A stretch of DNA of 45,522 bases from a virus: positions 1 through 45,522 of the IMG/VR virus record IMGVR_UViG_3300042525_000524; one strand, given 5' to 3'. The notes under the pieces were generated by a model. The model did no database searches. It was not told the DNA's origin and saw only the letters and a program-made list of their open reading frames with translations. Each line of letters starts with the position of its first letter. Within the stretch, counting starts at the first letter, position 1. This document shows, piece after piece, positions 16,300-24,912 of the stretch. The translations under genes and the position numbers were made by a program.

Positions 16300-18013
16300 C
16301 GAGCGAATCGAGGTTGAGTGGATTGCAACGTCTACCAGAATGATACAGATTCTGGACAAGATCGACACGCGACTGGACAAGCAAGATCAGAAGCTTGACA
16401 AGATCGGCAAGACATCCGAGAAGGCAGCAGAAGCCGCGGCTGGTTCGTTCAATCACATGGAAGCCGAGCTAAAGCAGGCAGAAGTCGCACTGAATAAGCT
16501 GACCGTAGGGACCGCTGCGTTTGCCGCACAAAAGGCCAAGGTCGATCAGTTGCGAGCCAGCCTCACACAAGCCCGCACGTCGCTGCAGCAGGCCCCGAGC
16601 GCATTGACTTCCGCACTCAATACGGGCATGACAAAACTAACGTCGTTTGCTGCTGGATTTGTCGGGCTGCAGCAGGCGATCACAGTTATCGTTAATGAAC
16701 TGAGCCGCGTGCGAGAAATCAAAATTGGAGCAGCAGAAACAACGCGAGGGTTTGAGTCGGCAATGGCTGATCTTGCCCTGAACATCGGTGCGGCAAACGT
16801 GCCTGCAGCCCGGGAAATGATTCTGCAGGCGGCACCGCAGGCCGGAGTCTCTCCAAGTGGACTAGCGGATCTTGTGGGCGGTGCGGTTTCAGGCGGCGCT
16901 GCAGACCTGAGCGAGGCCGTCAGTTTGTCGGCAAAGGCTCTGAAGCTGACCGCTGGCAATGTGGAAAAGGCGGCGCCTATTATGTCTGGGATGCTGTCTT
17001 TGGCGGGAGCAACGGGCAACCGCAATTTTGATGCAATGATTGGGCAGCTTTCGCAATTTCAGACAGCAGCGCGTGGCGAGGATTTGGCGGTATCGATCAA
17101 CAACATCGCCAGCTCACTTGCGGCGGCAAACGTGCCTGGCGAGCGAATCGCGGCGCTGGGTGGTGAGCGATCGCTGGAAATTGCATCAACACTGTCGCAG
17201 GTATTGCAAGATCCGCGAATGGACAAAACGGGAACGGCCGTCAGAAATCTTTTCATGCGGATGGATGCGTTCGCGGCGAAGGGGGAAACAAAGCTTGACG
17301 ACGGAAGCATCAGTAGGCTGACGAAGGAGCAGGTGGAGGGGTTCAATAAACTGGGCACATTAGACCAGCGACTCGCAGCAATGCGGGCAACACCGGAAAT
17401 TGGACGCCAGTTTATGGCCACGATTGAAATGAACGAAACGAAATCGGCAATTCGTGCGTTTGTGCTGGGCGGTGAGGCAGTGCAGGAGCTGGAGGCTCGG
17501 TCGAATGCGTTGATTACACCACTGGATCAGGCAAAGCAGGAATTCACGGATTTGACCCAGGTCATTACAGAAAGCACACCACTAACACAGGCAGCAAACA
17601 AAGCGGAAGCGGAACGCACTGTGGCCACGCTACGCGATCCGCAGCGGTCGTTTGAAGGGCAGATGTTTGCTGAAATGGACAAGGCGTTAGCGGAGGTTGA
17701 ACTATCCGGTCTCGACGCACCGCGAAAAATGTTGGCGAGATCAATGGTAGAGCTGCGGCAGGGCACCGGCGAATCCGTGGCAAAAGCAACGATTGAAGAA
17801 CTGCGAATGCTACAACAGAACGTACCATTCGGCGGGCAGACATCACTGGACACAGGCAACCGGCTGGCAGCCGCGATTGATGCAATCCAGAAACTGGAAC
17901 GCGACCGATTGGCAGCCGAACGCCAGCAACCTCCGGGCGTGCTGCGCGTGAATGTCCAGGCTCCCGCAGCGCGACCGAAGGAAGCACCCTTGCCAGCGGC
18001 AACAGCACCATGA
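16292..18013 (+). CDS. Tape measure protein
   Basis: 573 residues, ATG 16292. N-terminal coiled coil (TRMIQILDKIDTRLDKQDQK, then AAEAAAGSFNHMEAELKQAEVALNKL), a hydrophobic segment around residues 108-130 (LTSFAAGFVGLQQAITVIV), a long Ala/Gly-rich helical body and a Pro/Ala-rich end. Such length, helicity and position are diagnostic. At about 0.15 nm per residue the tail would be roughly 85 nm, short for a siphophage. It would guide tube length and be ejected with the DNA. Confidence 0.8.
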   Translation: MADERIEVEWIATSTRMIQILDKIDTRLDKQDQKLDKIGKTSEKAAEAAAGSFNHMEAELKQAEVALNKLTVGTAAFAAQKAKVDQLRASLTQARTSLQQAPSALTSALNTGMTKLTSFAAGFVGLQQAITVIVNELSRVREIKIGAAETTRGFESAMADLALNIGAANVPAAREMILQAAPQAGVSPSGLADLVGGAVSGGAADLSEAVSLSAKALKLTAGNVEKAAPIMSGMLSLAGATGNRNFDAMIGQLSQFQTAARGEDLAVSINNIASSLAAANVPGERIAALGGERSLEIASTLSQVLQDPRMDKTGTAVRNLFMRMDAFAAKGETKLDDGSISRLTKEQVEGFNKLGTLDQRLAAMRATPEIGRQFMATIEMNETKSAIRAFVLGGEAVQELEARSNALITPLDQAKQEFTDLTQVITESTPLTQAANKAEAERTVATLRDPQRSFEGQMFAEMDKALAEVELSGLDAPRKMLARSMVELRQGTGESVAKATIEELRMLQQNVPFGGQTSLDTGNRLAAAIDAIQKLERDRLAAERQQPPGVLRVNVQAPAARPKEAPLPAATAP

Positions 18014-18399
18014 CAATTTCGATGACGACACTCACGACCGGCAGCAACTTACACGGCACGATGCAGGTGGGGCCGTGGGAGTACGCACGTGCGACGCAAT
18101 CGTTTTTTGGAACGGTCGGCGAATATCATCTACTGGGTGGCGCTCGCGGCCGTGAAATATCGGCATGGCTGCAATTCACCGGCTACGGTAGCCACTCACT
18201 GCTGCAGTCCGCAGTCAGCACGCTGCAGCAAAACATCGGCGAAGCCGGAACAGTGACAATGACAATCGGCGCAAACTCGGTTACATTCACGAACTGCACG
18301 TTCGAGGGCTTTGCACCCGAAGAGGATCCGTGGCTGGATGGCTCAGGCATTAACGGCTGGAATTTGAGAGGGCGATTGAAATGGCGACAGAGAGCGTAG
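18010..18399 (+). CDS. Putative distal tail protein
   Basis: 129 residues, overlapping the tape-measure stop by 4 bases. It starts with a beta region (MTISMTTLTTGSNLHG) and has AWLQFTGYGSHSLLQSAVSTLQQNIGEAGTVTMTIG and a C-terminus GWNLRGRLKWRQRA. No motif defines it, but order (tape measure, this gene, hub) fits a distal-tail or baseplate adaptor protein. Confidence 0.5.
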   Translation: MTISMTTLTTGSNLHGTMQVGPWEYARATQSFFGTVGEYHLLGGARGREISAWLQFTGYGSHSLLQSAVSTLQQNIGEAGTVTMTIGANSVTFTNCTFEGFAPEEDPWLDGSGINGWNLRGRLKWRQRA

Positions 18400-18542
18400 A
18401 AGCACAGGACATTGACAAGGGCTTCGACCCGAGCGGCACCGAAACCCTCGACGAATATCGCCAGCGAATCCTGCAGACGCTGCAGCAGTCGGGATTTGGC
18501 AACGCAGGCAAGCAGACGACAGGTAATGACGCCACAAAATGA
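18381..18542 (+). CDS. 53-residue protein between tail genes
   Basis: ATG 18381 lies 19 bases inside the previous gene, with GAGGG at 18368-18372 as a plausible ribosome site, and its stop overlaps the hub gene ATG by 4 bases. The peptide is acidic at first (DIDKGFDPSGTETLDEYR) with one amphipathic helix RQRILQTLQQSGFG and a polar end. The tight overlaps on both sides support it as a real gene; function unknown. Confidence 0.55.
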   Translation: MATESVEAQDIDKGFDPSGTETLDEYRQRILQTLQQSGFGNAGKQTTGNDATK

Positions 18543-20536
18543 GCACCGACGCGGTCAACACATCGGGGCAACTGGCGTATGTGTATCCGGCGCTGAAGGT
18601 TTACCTCGGCGACAGTAGTGGTGCTGCGCCTCCGGATAGCAGCCCATCGGCATTCGCTGGCGTGTGGTGTGAGCGTGTGGTTCAGTCTGCCAGTGGCAGT
18701 CGGCTTGACTACGCGGAACTGAGATACAATCTTTCCGCGCCTTTGCAGAATCGCGCGCAGCCCGCAAACTTCGCTCGAATGGTGGACGTTCGCCTTCCGT
18801 CGTCTCCGGAAATCAAAATTGCTCGCGGCGATTACGTCACGGAAAAGGCTGACGTACAAATGCAGGGTGACTCACTGAGCGCGCAAATTCAGCTGCGCCC
18901 GTATCACTTCGGCGGGCCACTGACGGGCACGTTCATACTGTCGGCGCCAGCCTTTGTAGACAACCCCTCAACAGCAGAGGGCTGGCTCAGGGATGACATC
19001 GTTTTTAATCCGATCATTGATGGGCGACTGTTAGGCAACCGATCGGATATCACGATTCCCGCTAGCGTGTCAGCATCGCGAACAGCGTACTATTTTACGC
19101 ACCCAGAAGCGCTGGATAGCACGTTGGCGATGACACAGACAAACGAAACGCGCAACCTGTGGACGATGAGACAGGCACTGGCCTATCTGTTGTGGGATTT
19201 AGCGTGGGACTACGGCCACAGCAACAGAGCGCGATTCGTCGACACGCCAGACGCTGCGGGCATCACGCTTGTCAATGACTCGCTGGTCACCGGCCCTCAG
19301 GTGCGGGACTTGCGAATTCCGATCGGCACGTATCTTCCTCAGGCCCTTGACCTGCTGCTGATTCCGCTTGGCTATAACTGGTACGTGGATTACGATCGGG
19401 CGACAAAGCCGATCATTAAAATCTTTCAAATCGGCACTGGCACACAAAAGGAATTGAAGCTGCAGGCTGTGGGCGCCACGCTCAATTTAGCTAACAGCAA
19501 CTGCAATCAGTTCAGCGTGGAAAACGCAATTGCGGATTCGTTTAACGAGGTGCTCATTTTCGGCGACTACGACCGGCGGGAGGTAACGGTTCCGCTGTTT
19601 GCTGGTTGGGACGAACTGAAGGACAACATCGACGCGTGGACGGTCCAAAAAGACGGCGATCAATACACGAACAATGAGGACGTGTGGAGACTGTGGATTG
19701 CAAATGAGGGAGCCGACCTCGACATCACGCCAACGAATCCGCGGCCGGGCGGCACGGTCAAAATACCATACTTTGGCACGTTATCAGGTGCGGTGACAGG
19801 GTACACCAGCGGCAGTGTGTTTAACGTACCGCAAGCGATTCGACATCGCGTGATGGAGCCGCCGATCACCGGAGCAAAGGACATCAGCACAGGCCGTATT
19901 CAGCCGCTGCCGCATCTGCTGGAATACTCGACGGACAGCGGAGCGACGTGGAAGCCAGCGGAGCCGGACTGGTCTTTTCAGCTGCTGCCAGATCAGATTG
20001 GCGTATTGTTCGACGGGCACGAAATCCCTTCGGAGTTGTATGAGGCAAAGGCCGCAGCCCGACTTAGGCTCACAGGTACAATCGCAAGCGATCACCGCAT
20101 CGCAGACATAGCCACGCAGGTAACAGCCGATTGCGTGAACGCACGCGAGTTTTTGCAGGTATTGGTCCAGCCAGACAAATACCGCAAGGTGACCCGCCAA
20201 ACAACAGGACCGTTTGCCACTCGTTACGACGCAACCAACTACCCACACTCATTCACCGTAGATGACACGTCACTGATCAGCGTGCAGGCTGAAGCCCTGC
20301 GCAACCAAAACCACTTTGCTGACGTATCCTGTGAATTCCGTTTGCCTGGCTGGCATACTGAATACAAGATCGGGGACCTGATTACCAAAATTGCAGGCCG
20401 TGAAATTTCGCTGAATGCTGCCCCGGCCGGAGCGTCACAAAACCGTTACGTGCAGATTGTCGAGAGGCGATTCGAAAACAGCGACAACGGTGGACCGTCA
20501 ACGGTGCTAATAGTGGATCGCGGGGTGGCGCAGTGA
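18539..20536 (+). CDS. Probable tail hub / baseplate hub protein
   Basis: 665 residues, ATG 18539. Beta-rich with repeated sandwich-like segments: an N-terminal domain (VWCERVVQSASGSRLDYAELRYNLS), a middle with AYLLWDLAWDYGH and LPQALDLLLIPLGYNWYVDYD, and a C-terminal region with FRLPGWHTEYKIGDLITKIAGREISL followed by VQIVERRFENSD. The last part (strand, GDLI, loop, VERR) is like hub proteins of the gpD/gp44 and siphophage tail-tip type. It would anchor fibres and close the tube end. Confidence 0.6.
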   Translation: MSTDAVNTSGQLAYVYPALKVYLGDSSGAAPPDSSPSAFAGVWCERVVQSASGSRLDYAELRYNLSAPLQNRAQPANFARMVDVRLPSSPEIKIARGDYVTEKADVQMQGDSLSAQIQLRPYHFGGPLTGTFILSAPAFVDNPSTAEGWLRDDIVFNPIIDGRLLGNRSDITIPASVSASRTAYYFTHPEALDSTLAMTQTNETRNLWTMRQALAYLLWDLAWDYGHSNRARFVDTPDAAGITLVNDSLVTGPQVRDLRIPIGTYLPQALDLLLIPLGYNWYVDYDRATKPIIKIFQIGTGTQKELKLQAVGATLNLANSNCNQFSVENAIADSFNEVLIFGDYDRREVTVPLFAGWDELKDNIDAWTVQKDGDQYTNNEDVWRLWIANEGADLDITPTNPRPGGTVKIPYFGTLSGAVTGYTSGSVFNVPQAIRHRVMEPPITGAKDISTGRIQPLPHLLEYSTDSGATWKPAEPDWSFQLLPDQIGVLFDGHEIPSELYEAKAAARLRLTGTIASDHRIADIATQVTADCVNAREFLQVLVQPDKYRKVTRQTTGPFATRYDATNYPHSFTVDDTSLISVQAEALRNQNHFADVSCEFRLPGWHTEYKIGDLITKIAGREISLNAAPAGASQNRYVQIVERRFENSDNGGPSTVLIVDRGVAQ

Positions 20537-20916
20537 GGCAGCAGCCAAACGTCCGGCGAGTAATGAAGATATTGCAAGGCGGAACGCCGCGGCGGCATTT
20601 GCTCGCGGTGTTGCTGGAGGATCTATATGCTGCCGTTGACTGGAAAACAGACCGCAGCTCGGCGACGGTTGCCGTAGTTCAGCGAGACGCCAGCGGGGAT
20701 TTTTACATCACGACGCGACGCTTGACGGTGTGGAATCCGTTTGAAAATATCAGCTTGGACTCGGGGACGCTGATCAAGATTGAGTGGATTGAAGGCGAGT
20801 GGCAACCATACGCGGCAGACTGTATCGCTGGCAGCGACTCGGTTCCCAGTGCTGGCGGCAGTGCGGTCGGTAGCCTGCTCGAAAATCAACCGCCTGGCGG
20901 TCCATCCCCTCCGTGA
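20533..20916 (+). CDS. Unknown small tail-region protein
   Basis: 127 residues, GTG 20533 overlapping the hub stop by 4 bases. A beta region with SSATVAVVQRDASGDFYITTRRLTVWNPFENISLDSGTLIKIEWIEGEWQPY is followed by a Gly/Ser/Pro-rich, flexible end GGPSPP. It may be a tail-tip accessory; no family recognised. Confidence 0.5.
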   Translation: MRQQPNVRRVMKILQGGTPRRHLLAVLLEDLYAAVDWKTDRSSATVAVVQRDASGDFYITTRRLTVWNPFENISLDSGTLIKIEWIEGEWQPYAADCIAGSDSVPSAGGSAVGSLLENQPPGGPSPP

Positions 20917-20925
20917 GGTGACAGC

Positions 20926-21654
20926 ATGTTATTAGGCTGCGGCTGTCAATGCACTGGAGACAGTAACGACACACCAAGCCAGTCAGAACCACCGTCTGCG
21001 ATAGCGAGCGGCTCGGGAAGCAATCCGCCTGTTATTGAGAGCAGCGGCTGCCTGTCTTGCGTTGCTGGGGTTGGGCCGACTGTTTATCAGTGCACATGGG
21101 CATATGGCGGCACTACACAGGGCGGCGTTTTTCCGTGTTGCGGTTTGTATTCCGGGCAATCGTCCTTTCGGCTGTATCGCAGGCTAAATCTGCCACCGTA
21201 CACAAGCGATTGTTGTATTTGGGGCAGTAATGAGCAATCAGGCCGCGGGGCAACGGTGAACGGCCAGCCTGTGTGTCTGTTGACGCCAGCCGCGCCACCG
21301 TTCTACGCATCGCGCGTTGTTCTGTATATGGGCAACATCGCAACATGCATACCCTCCGGCGGGGTGGCTACTAATCTGAAACTGCGCGTTTACTACGAGT
21401 TTCGTGTAAACCAGTTTACGTGGGTAGAGTATGTTTTGCCGATAGCGCAGAGGACTCCGCCCTACAATTGCCTCGGCTCGATGACTCTGGATGTCGTGAA
21501 GGTGCCGCACAAGATTTTTGGGGCGCCTTTAGTTAAAATGTGGTCCGCGTCGAACTCCCGCGATTATGGCATTGGCCCGTGTTGGAGCAATCCTTTTAGT
21601 GGAGAGGATCCGGGCATTCCCGACACAGTCACGCTAACTCCGGTGTCGCTATGA
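20926..21654 (+). CDS. Cysteine-rich protein, possible tail tip or surface protein
   Basis: 242 residues with 14 Cys: the start MLLGCGCQC, then C42 and C45, CTW, PCC, DCC, VC, TC, NC and PCW. The middle and end are beta-rich (RLYRRLNLPPY, LRVYYEFRVNQFTWVEYVLP). The Cys pairs suggest disulfides or metal sites, which would need to form outside the reducing cytoplasm. There is no proper signal peptide. GTGAGGTGA upstream gives the ribosome site. It starts a set of genes for proteins acting on surfaces; planctomycete phages and cells carry similar Cys-rich proteins, but this is inference. Confidence 0.55.
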   Translation: MLLGCGCQCTGDSNDTPSQSEPPSAIASGSGSNPPVIESSGCLSCVAGVGPTVYQCTWAYGGTTQGGVFPCCGLYSGQSSFRLYRRLNLPPYTSDCCIWGSNEQSGRGATVNGQPVCLLTPAAPPFYASRVVLYMGNIATCIPSGGVATNLKLRVYYEFRVNQFTWVEYVLPIAQRTPPYNCLGSMTLDVVKVPHKIFGAPLVKMWSASNSRDYGIGPCWSNPFSGEDPGIPDTVTLTPVSL

Positions 21655-22718
21655 AGGGCTGTGTGTATCGTGGGCAGACAACGGGCGAAAGTTGCGTGTG
21701 TCATAATCGCAGAGACCTCTGCCACAGCGGCACAGTGCCTTTGGCGATTTGCCAGATTTGCCCCTTTCGTCGCGAGCCGGATTTTTTCGCGCAAACCGAG
21801 CGGCTGCAGGTGGTCAAATATCATCGCGGTGAATACACCCCGCAGCCCCGCGCCTGTGGCGGGTGCGGCACATTCAAGGCCCGGGAATCCGCCGTCCAGT
21901 TTGTCTGGCCGTACTGGCATGCCGGAGCCTCAGGCGATGAACTGCGATTCTCAATTCGGTCAGTCGAAACCAACTACCGCGGCACGGCGAAAATCACGAT
22001 CGTTGGGGACCGCCCGGACTGGTTTCGCGGCCACGTGATTCCCTGTCCACGTATCGGCCCGAATCACAGCAACCGACCATATCGGGACATGCTGAACAAA
22101 ATGTGGGTGATGGCGACTCATGCAGAGATTGACAGCGAATTCGTCTGGATGATGGACGACGTTTATTTCTTGAAGCCCGTCGCATGGGACGACCTTGACA
22201 CGCCGCGAGCATGGCGGTGGCATGAGTCCCGGGGCAACTCATGGCAGCGCCGGAAGACAAATACAATGCGAGCGCTGGCAGGCCGCGGAAAAACTCAATA
22301 CGACTTCGCCACACATCTCCCGCATACCGTCGAAAAACAGAAACTGCGCGACCTGTTCGGCACGTATAACCTGCACGCCAACACAATGCTTTGGGAGGTT
22401 CTCTACGGCAACGAATACCGAGCGAAGCCCTGGGGCACGCGGCCGTTCTTTGCCCGCCTGAGCGACGCTCGCAACCCTCAGGACATCGAACGAGCAACCG
22501 CAGGGGCAAGCGTGATGAATCACATCGCGCAGGCGTGGACCCCGGCGATGCGGCAGTTCTTGGAAAACCGCTTGCCGAACGCAGCGAGCGGGGAGACAAT
22601 CACGAGCGGCTACCGACCGCAATTCAAGCGAGTGGCCAGAGGCAATCCAGGGCGAGCAGTGAAGCGCAGACCGCGACACACACACCGGGCAGTTATGGAG
22701 GCGAAGGGCAGGCAATGA
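21651..22718 (+). CDS. Stealth-like sugar-phosphotransferase/glycosyltransferase with Cys-rich N-terminus
   Basis: 355 residues, ATG 21651 overlapping the previous stop by 4 bases. Residues 1-75 hold eight Cys (4, 15, 17, 24, 34, 37, 69, 72) that look like zinc or Fe-S sites. Residues about 95-300 follow the Stealth plan: RFSIRSVETNYRGTAKITIVGDRPDW (CR1-like), FVWMMDDVYFLKP with Asp169-Asp170 (CR2-like), and DFATHLPHTVEKQKLRDL (CR3-like). Stealth proteins transfer sugar phosphates in capsule synthesis. Here it would modify a host or virion glycan. The basic C-terminus RRPRHTH is odd. Confidence 0.6.
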   Translation: MKGCVYRGQTTGESCVCHNRRDLCHSGTVPLAICQICPFRREPDFFAQTERLQVVKYHRGEYTPQPRACGGCGTFKARESAVQFVWPYWHAGASGDELRFSIRSVETNYRGTAKITIVGDRPDWFRGHVIPCPRIGPNHSNRPYRDMLNKMWVMATHAEIDSEFVWMMDDVYFLKPVAWDDLDTPRAWRWHESRGNSWQRRKTNTMRALAGRGKTQYDFATHLPHTVEKQKLRDLFGTYNLHANTMLWEVLYGNEYRAKPWGTRPFFARLSDARNPQDIERATAGASVMNHIAQAWTPAMRQFLENRLPNAASGETITSGYRPQFKRVARGNPGRAVKRRPRHTHRAVMEAKGRQ

Positions 22719-23455
22719 AACATATCATGATCATTCAATCCGCGTATCCGCCGGATCGGGCGGAGCTGTCAGCGAGGCGGCTGGAAATAACGCGCCACAC
22801 CTGCGCGGTGGCATTGCGGACGCAGCGACTGAAACCCATTGTCCACGTGGCTGTCTGCCCTGATGATGTCCACATTGACGCGAGGCGGGAGGTGTTTCAG
22901 TCAACGGGCTGCGAAGTCCGGTTTATCGAACGGCCGGAATGGCGGCTGTACAAAGAGAATTGGGAGCTGCCGGACGGGTGGAAGTTGGTGGGCCGAATGG
23001 ACGATGATGACGTTCTGGGCGTGGACTTTTGCGAACTGCTGCAGGCAACCGCGAGGGAGCAGCGTGAGGCCCTCCTCTGGCCCGTGGGCTACACGTTTTG
23101 GCGCCAACAAATCCACCTGTTGCGACACCCAGGCAACCAATTTCCAACGCTGTGCACCGACCGCAACGAAGACCCACACCAGATACGGCATTGGGAAATC
23201 CCGACGACGTGGCCCAGTCGAATCGTCAGCGAGTCCCCAGGTTGGATCTGGGTGCGCCACGGCGACGCGGCAACATCGACCTTGCCCCGATACCGTCGCA
23301 AACTCCTGAAGCGAATCGACAGCGACCGCTTCGCTTGCAACCTCCGAGCAATTGTTCGGGCCTGTGAACCATCCGGCGTTCCGAGTGGCAACTATCAGGA
23401 GCATCGAAGCCCGCACATCAAGTACGTTTTGCAGGAGAACGAACGTGCACGCTGA
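22715..23455 (+). CDS. Putative glycosyltransferase, rhamnosyltransferase-like
   Basis: 246 residues from ATG 22715, overlapping the previous stop by 4 bases. The core GWKLVGRMDDDDVLGVDFCELLQ (Asp96-99) is the metal- and sugar-nucleotide-binding stretch of GT-A enzymes and matches the putative rhamnosyl transferase family pattern RxDxDD. The start MKHIMIIQSAYPP and the segment WPVGYTFWRQQIHLLRHPGNQFPTL are also consistent. It forms a unit with the Stealth-like gene before and the methyltransferase after. Confidence 0.6.
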   Translation: MKHIMIIQSAYPPDRAELSARRLEITRHTCAVALRTQRLKPIVHVAVCPDDVHIDARREVFQSTGCEVRFIERPEWRLYKENWELPDGWKLVGRMDDDDVLGVDFCELLQATAREQREALLWPVGYTFWRQQIHLLRHPGNQFPTLCTDRNEDPHQIRHWEIPTTWPSRIVSESPGWIWVRHGDAATSTLPRYRRKLLKRIDSDRFACNLRAIVRACEPSGVPSGNYQEHRSPHIKYVLQENERAR

Positions 23456-23924
23456 GGCGGCTAAGTGGCTGGAGCGATACGGCAACGCCGATCCGGTGGC
23501 GGTGCTGGAGATCGGCTCCCTGAATATCAACGGGACCGCGCGAGTGCACTTCCCGAACGCCCGCTGGCTGGGTATTGACCGGCAACGCGGCCCAGGGGTG
23601 GATGTCGTCTGTGATTTCCTCGACTGGGATTCGGACTCAGCATGGGATGTTGTCGTGTGCTGTGAGGTGCTGGAGCACTCGAGCGCGTGGCGGGATATTG
23701 TTGGCAGGGTGCGTCCACTGCTGATGGCTGACGGGTTTTTCGTTGGCACGTGTGCGGGGCCGCTGCGAGCGCCTCACAGTGCCGTTGACGGTGGACCATT
23801 GCGGCAGGGCGAGTATTACGGCAACATTACCGCGGACGACCTTCTCAGTGAACTCCAGGCGGCTGGGTTCCTGCGCGTCCTGGTGCACGATACGGGCGCG
23901 GATTTGCGATGGTGGGCAGCGTGA
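23445..23924 (+). CDS. Class I SAM-dependent methyltransferase
   Basis: 159 residues if GTG 23445 is used (AGGAGA at 23433-23438). Motifs: VLEIGSLNINGTAR (motif I, residues 20-33), WLGIDRQRGPGVDVVCDF (strands 2-3), AWDVVVCCEVLEHS (motif IV region), VRPLLMADGFFVGTCAG (strand 5). This is the small methyltransferase type 11 pattern. Next to two glycan-transferase-like genes it probably methylates a sugar or other small substrate. The next gene starts at its stop. Confidence 0.75.
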   Translation: MHAEAAKWLERYGNADPVAVLEIGSLNINGTARVHFPNARWLGIDRQRGPGVDVVCDFLDWDSDSAWDVVVCCEVLEHSSAWRDIVGRVRPLLMADGFFVGTCAGPLRAPHSAVDGGPLRQGEYYGNITADDLLSELQAAGFLRVLVHDTGADLRWWAA

Positions 23925-24115
23925 GGCTGGTGATGGCGGTCATTGTGATGGCGGTTGCAATCTCCATCCTGATCGACAGCCCCCGTCGCGAGTTGGCCGC
24001 ACAGCTTGAGCGCGACTGGCTGGAGTACCGGCAGCACGTTGGCCGACCCTGTGTTTCCGCGACTTCTAAAAATCTTCCAGATTCTTTTCAGCTTACGCTG
24101 GACACAAAACGATAA
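23921..24115 (+). CDS. Small single-span membrane peptide
   Basis: 64 residues from GTG 23921, which overlaps the methyltransferase stop by 4 bases; an in-frame ATG at 23909 is an alternative. Residues 3-20 (LVMAVIVMAVAISILID) form a membrane helix, followed by an amphipathic charged part RRELAAQLERDWLEYRQH. The size and plan fit a holin-like or inner-spanin-like protein, but its end runs into the promoter of the next gene, so the annotation is tentative. Confidence 0.4.
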   Translation: MRLVMAVIVMAVAISILIDSPRRELAAQLERDWLEYRQHVGRPCVSATSKNLPDSFQLTLDTKR

Positions 24116-24181
24116 GGTGCTATACTTCACCCGTCAGACGCAAGGTGCGAACGACAGAACAACGAAAAGCAAGGGGCTGAG
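24099..24181 (+). promoter_or_regulatory. Repeat promoter-leader, copy 1
   Basis: TGGACA (24099-24104), 16-base spacer, TATACT (24121-24126), then the shared leader: GCAAGGTGC (24140-24148) and AGCAAGGGGCTGAG (24168-24181) carrying the ribosome site for ATG 24184. The 26 bases at 24089-24114 are identical to copy 4 at 35455-35480. Confidence 0.75.
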
Positions 24182-24183
24182 CA

Positions 24184-24756
24184 ATGGCAACCGTCAAAAG
24201 CATTATCGAAACCGCTCGTAACAATCGCAACGAAAATGGCGTAGCATATCTGGCAGCAAAAGACGTGGCTGTTCTGGTGCGAGCCGCACTGAAAAAGGCG
24301 TTTCCTGGAATCAAGTTCAGCGTCCGCAGCGACTACAGCGGAATTGATGTTTCATGGGTGGATGGTGCTGTCTGCAGCGAAGTAAGTAGAATCATCGGCC
24401 AGTTTTCATTCGGCGGCTTTGATGGCAGCATCGACATGGCATACAGCAGCCGCAACTGGCTTCTGCCGTCTGGCGAAATGATACCGGCTGAGAGCCGTGG
24501 CACTTGCGGATCAATGGGCTGCGTTGAAGGCTACGCTACCGACTGCCCACAGGCGGGAGCTGTGCTGGTTGGCAGCAGCGTTAAGTACATGAGCACGCAT
24601 CGCGACATGTCCGCCGAATACTTTGAGAAGCTGCGAAAACGGACGGTTGAGCACTACGGAATCAAAGACAATGGCGAAAGCAGTTGGCGATTGTACCACA
24701 ATGGCGAAACGCTTGACTTTTGGATGGATCGCTTGGAAAAACAGACCGTGAACTGA
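24184..24756 (+). CDS. LPD29-domain protein
   Basis: 190 residues, ATG 24184. Residues about 20-95 match the large polyvalent protein-associated domain 29 pattern: AKDVAVLVRAALKKAFPG-IKFSVRSDYSGIDVSWVDG, then a helix and GGFDGSIDMAY. This domain is common in phage and plasmid proteins, alone or in polyvalent early-injected proteins; its function is not established. The C-terminal half has Cys at about 102, 107 and 115 (GTCGSMGCVEGYATDCP). It has its own promoter-leader and is followed by a G/C hairpin, so it is a free-standing transcription unit. Confidence 0.75.
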   Translation: MATVKSIIETARNNRNENGVAYLAAKDVAVLVRAALKKAFPGIKFSVRSDYSGIDVSWVDGAVCSEVSRIIGQFSFGGFDGSIDMAYSSRNWLLPSGEMIPAESRGTCGSMGCVEGYATDCPQAGAVLVGSSVKYMSTHRDMSAEYFEKLRKRTVEHYGIKDNGESSWRLYHNGETLDFWMDRLEKQTVN

Positions 24757-24770
24757 CTCGCAACAACACA

Positions 24771-24792
24771 GCCCCGGGAGACCGGCCCGGGC
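24771..24792 (+). terminator. Terminator-like hairpin, family 1 copy 1
   Basis: GCCCCGGG and CCCGGGC flank AGACCGG; same core as the copies at 25231 and 25634 but followed by only a weak T run, so it may be a degenerate terminator. Confidence 0.55.
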
Positions 24793-24829
24793 AATCTTCC
24801 AAAATCTCAAAATTCTTTCCCGTTTACAC

Positions 24830-24910
24830 TGGACACAAACGGGAAAACAAACGATACTACTGCCATGCCGAACGCAAGGTGCGAGAGGCGAACACAAGCA
24901 AGGGGCTGAG
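24830..24910 (+). promoter_or_regulatory. Repeat promoter-leader, copy 2
   Basis: TGGACA (24830-24835), 17-base spacer, GATACT (24853-24858), GCAAGGTGC (24874-24882), AGCAAGGGGCTGAG (24897-24910), then ATG 24913. Confidence 0.75.
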
Positions 24911-24912
24911 AG

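Noticed and set aside
22391-22714. Upstream extension of the rhamnosyltransferase-like frame
   Set aside because: ATG 22715 overlaps the previous stop by 4 bases like its neighbours, and the extension reads as a shadow of the Stealth-like gene.
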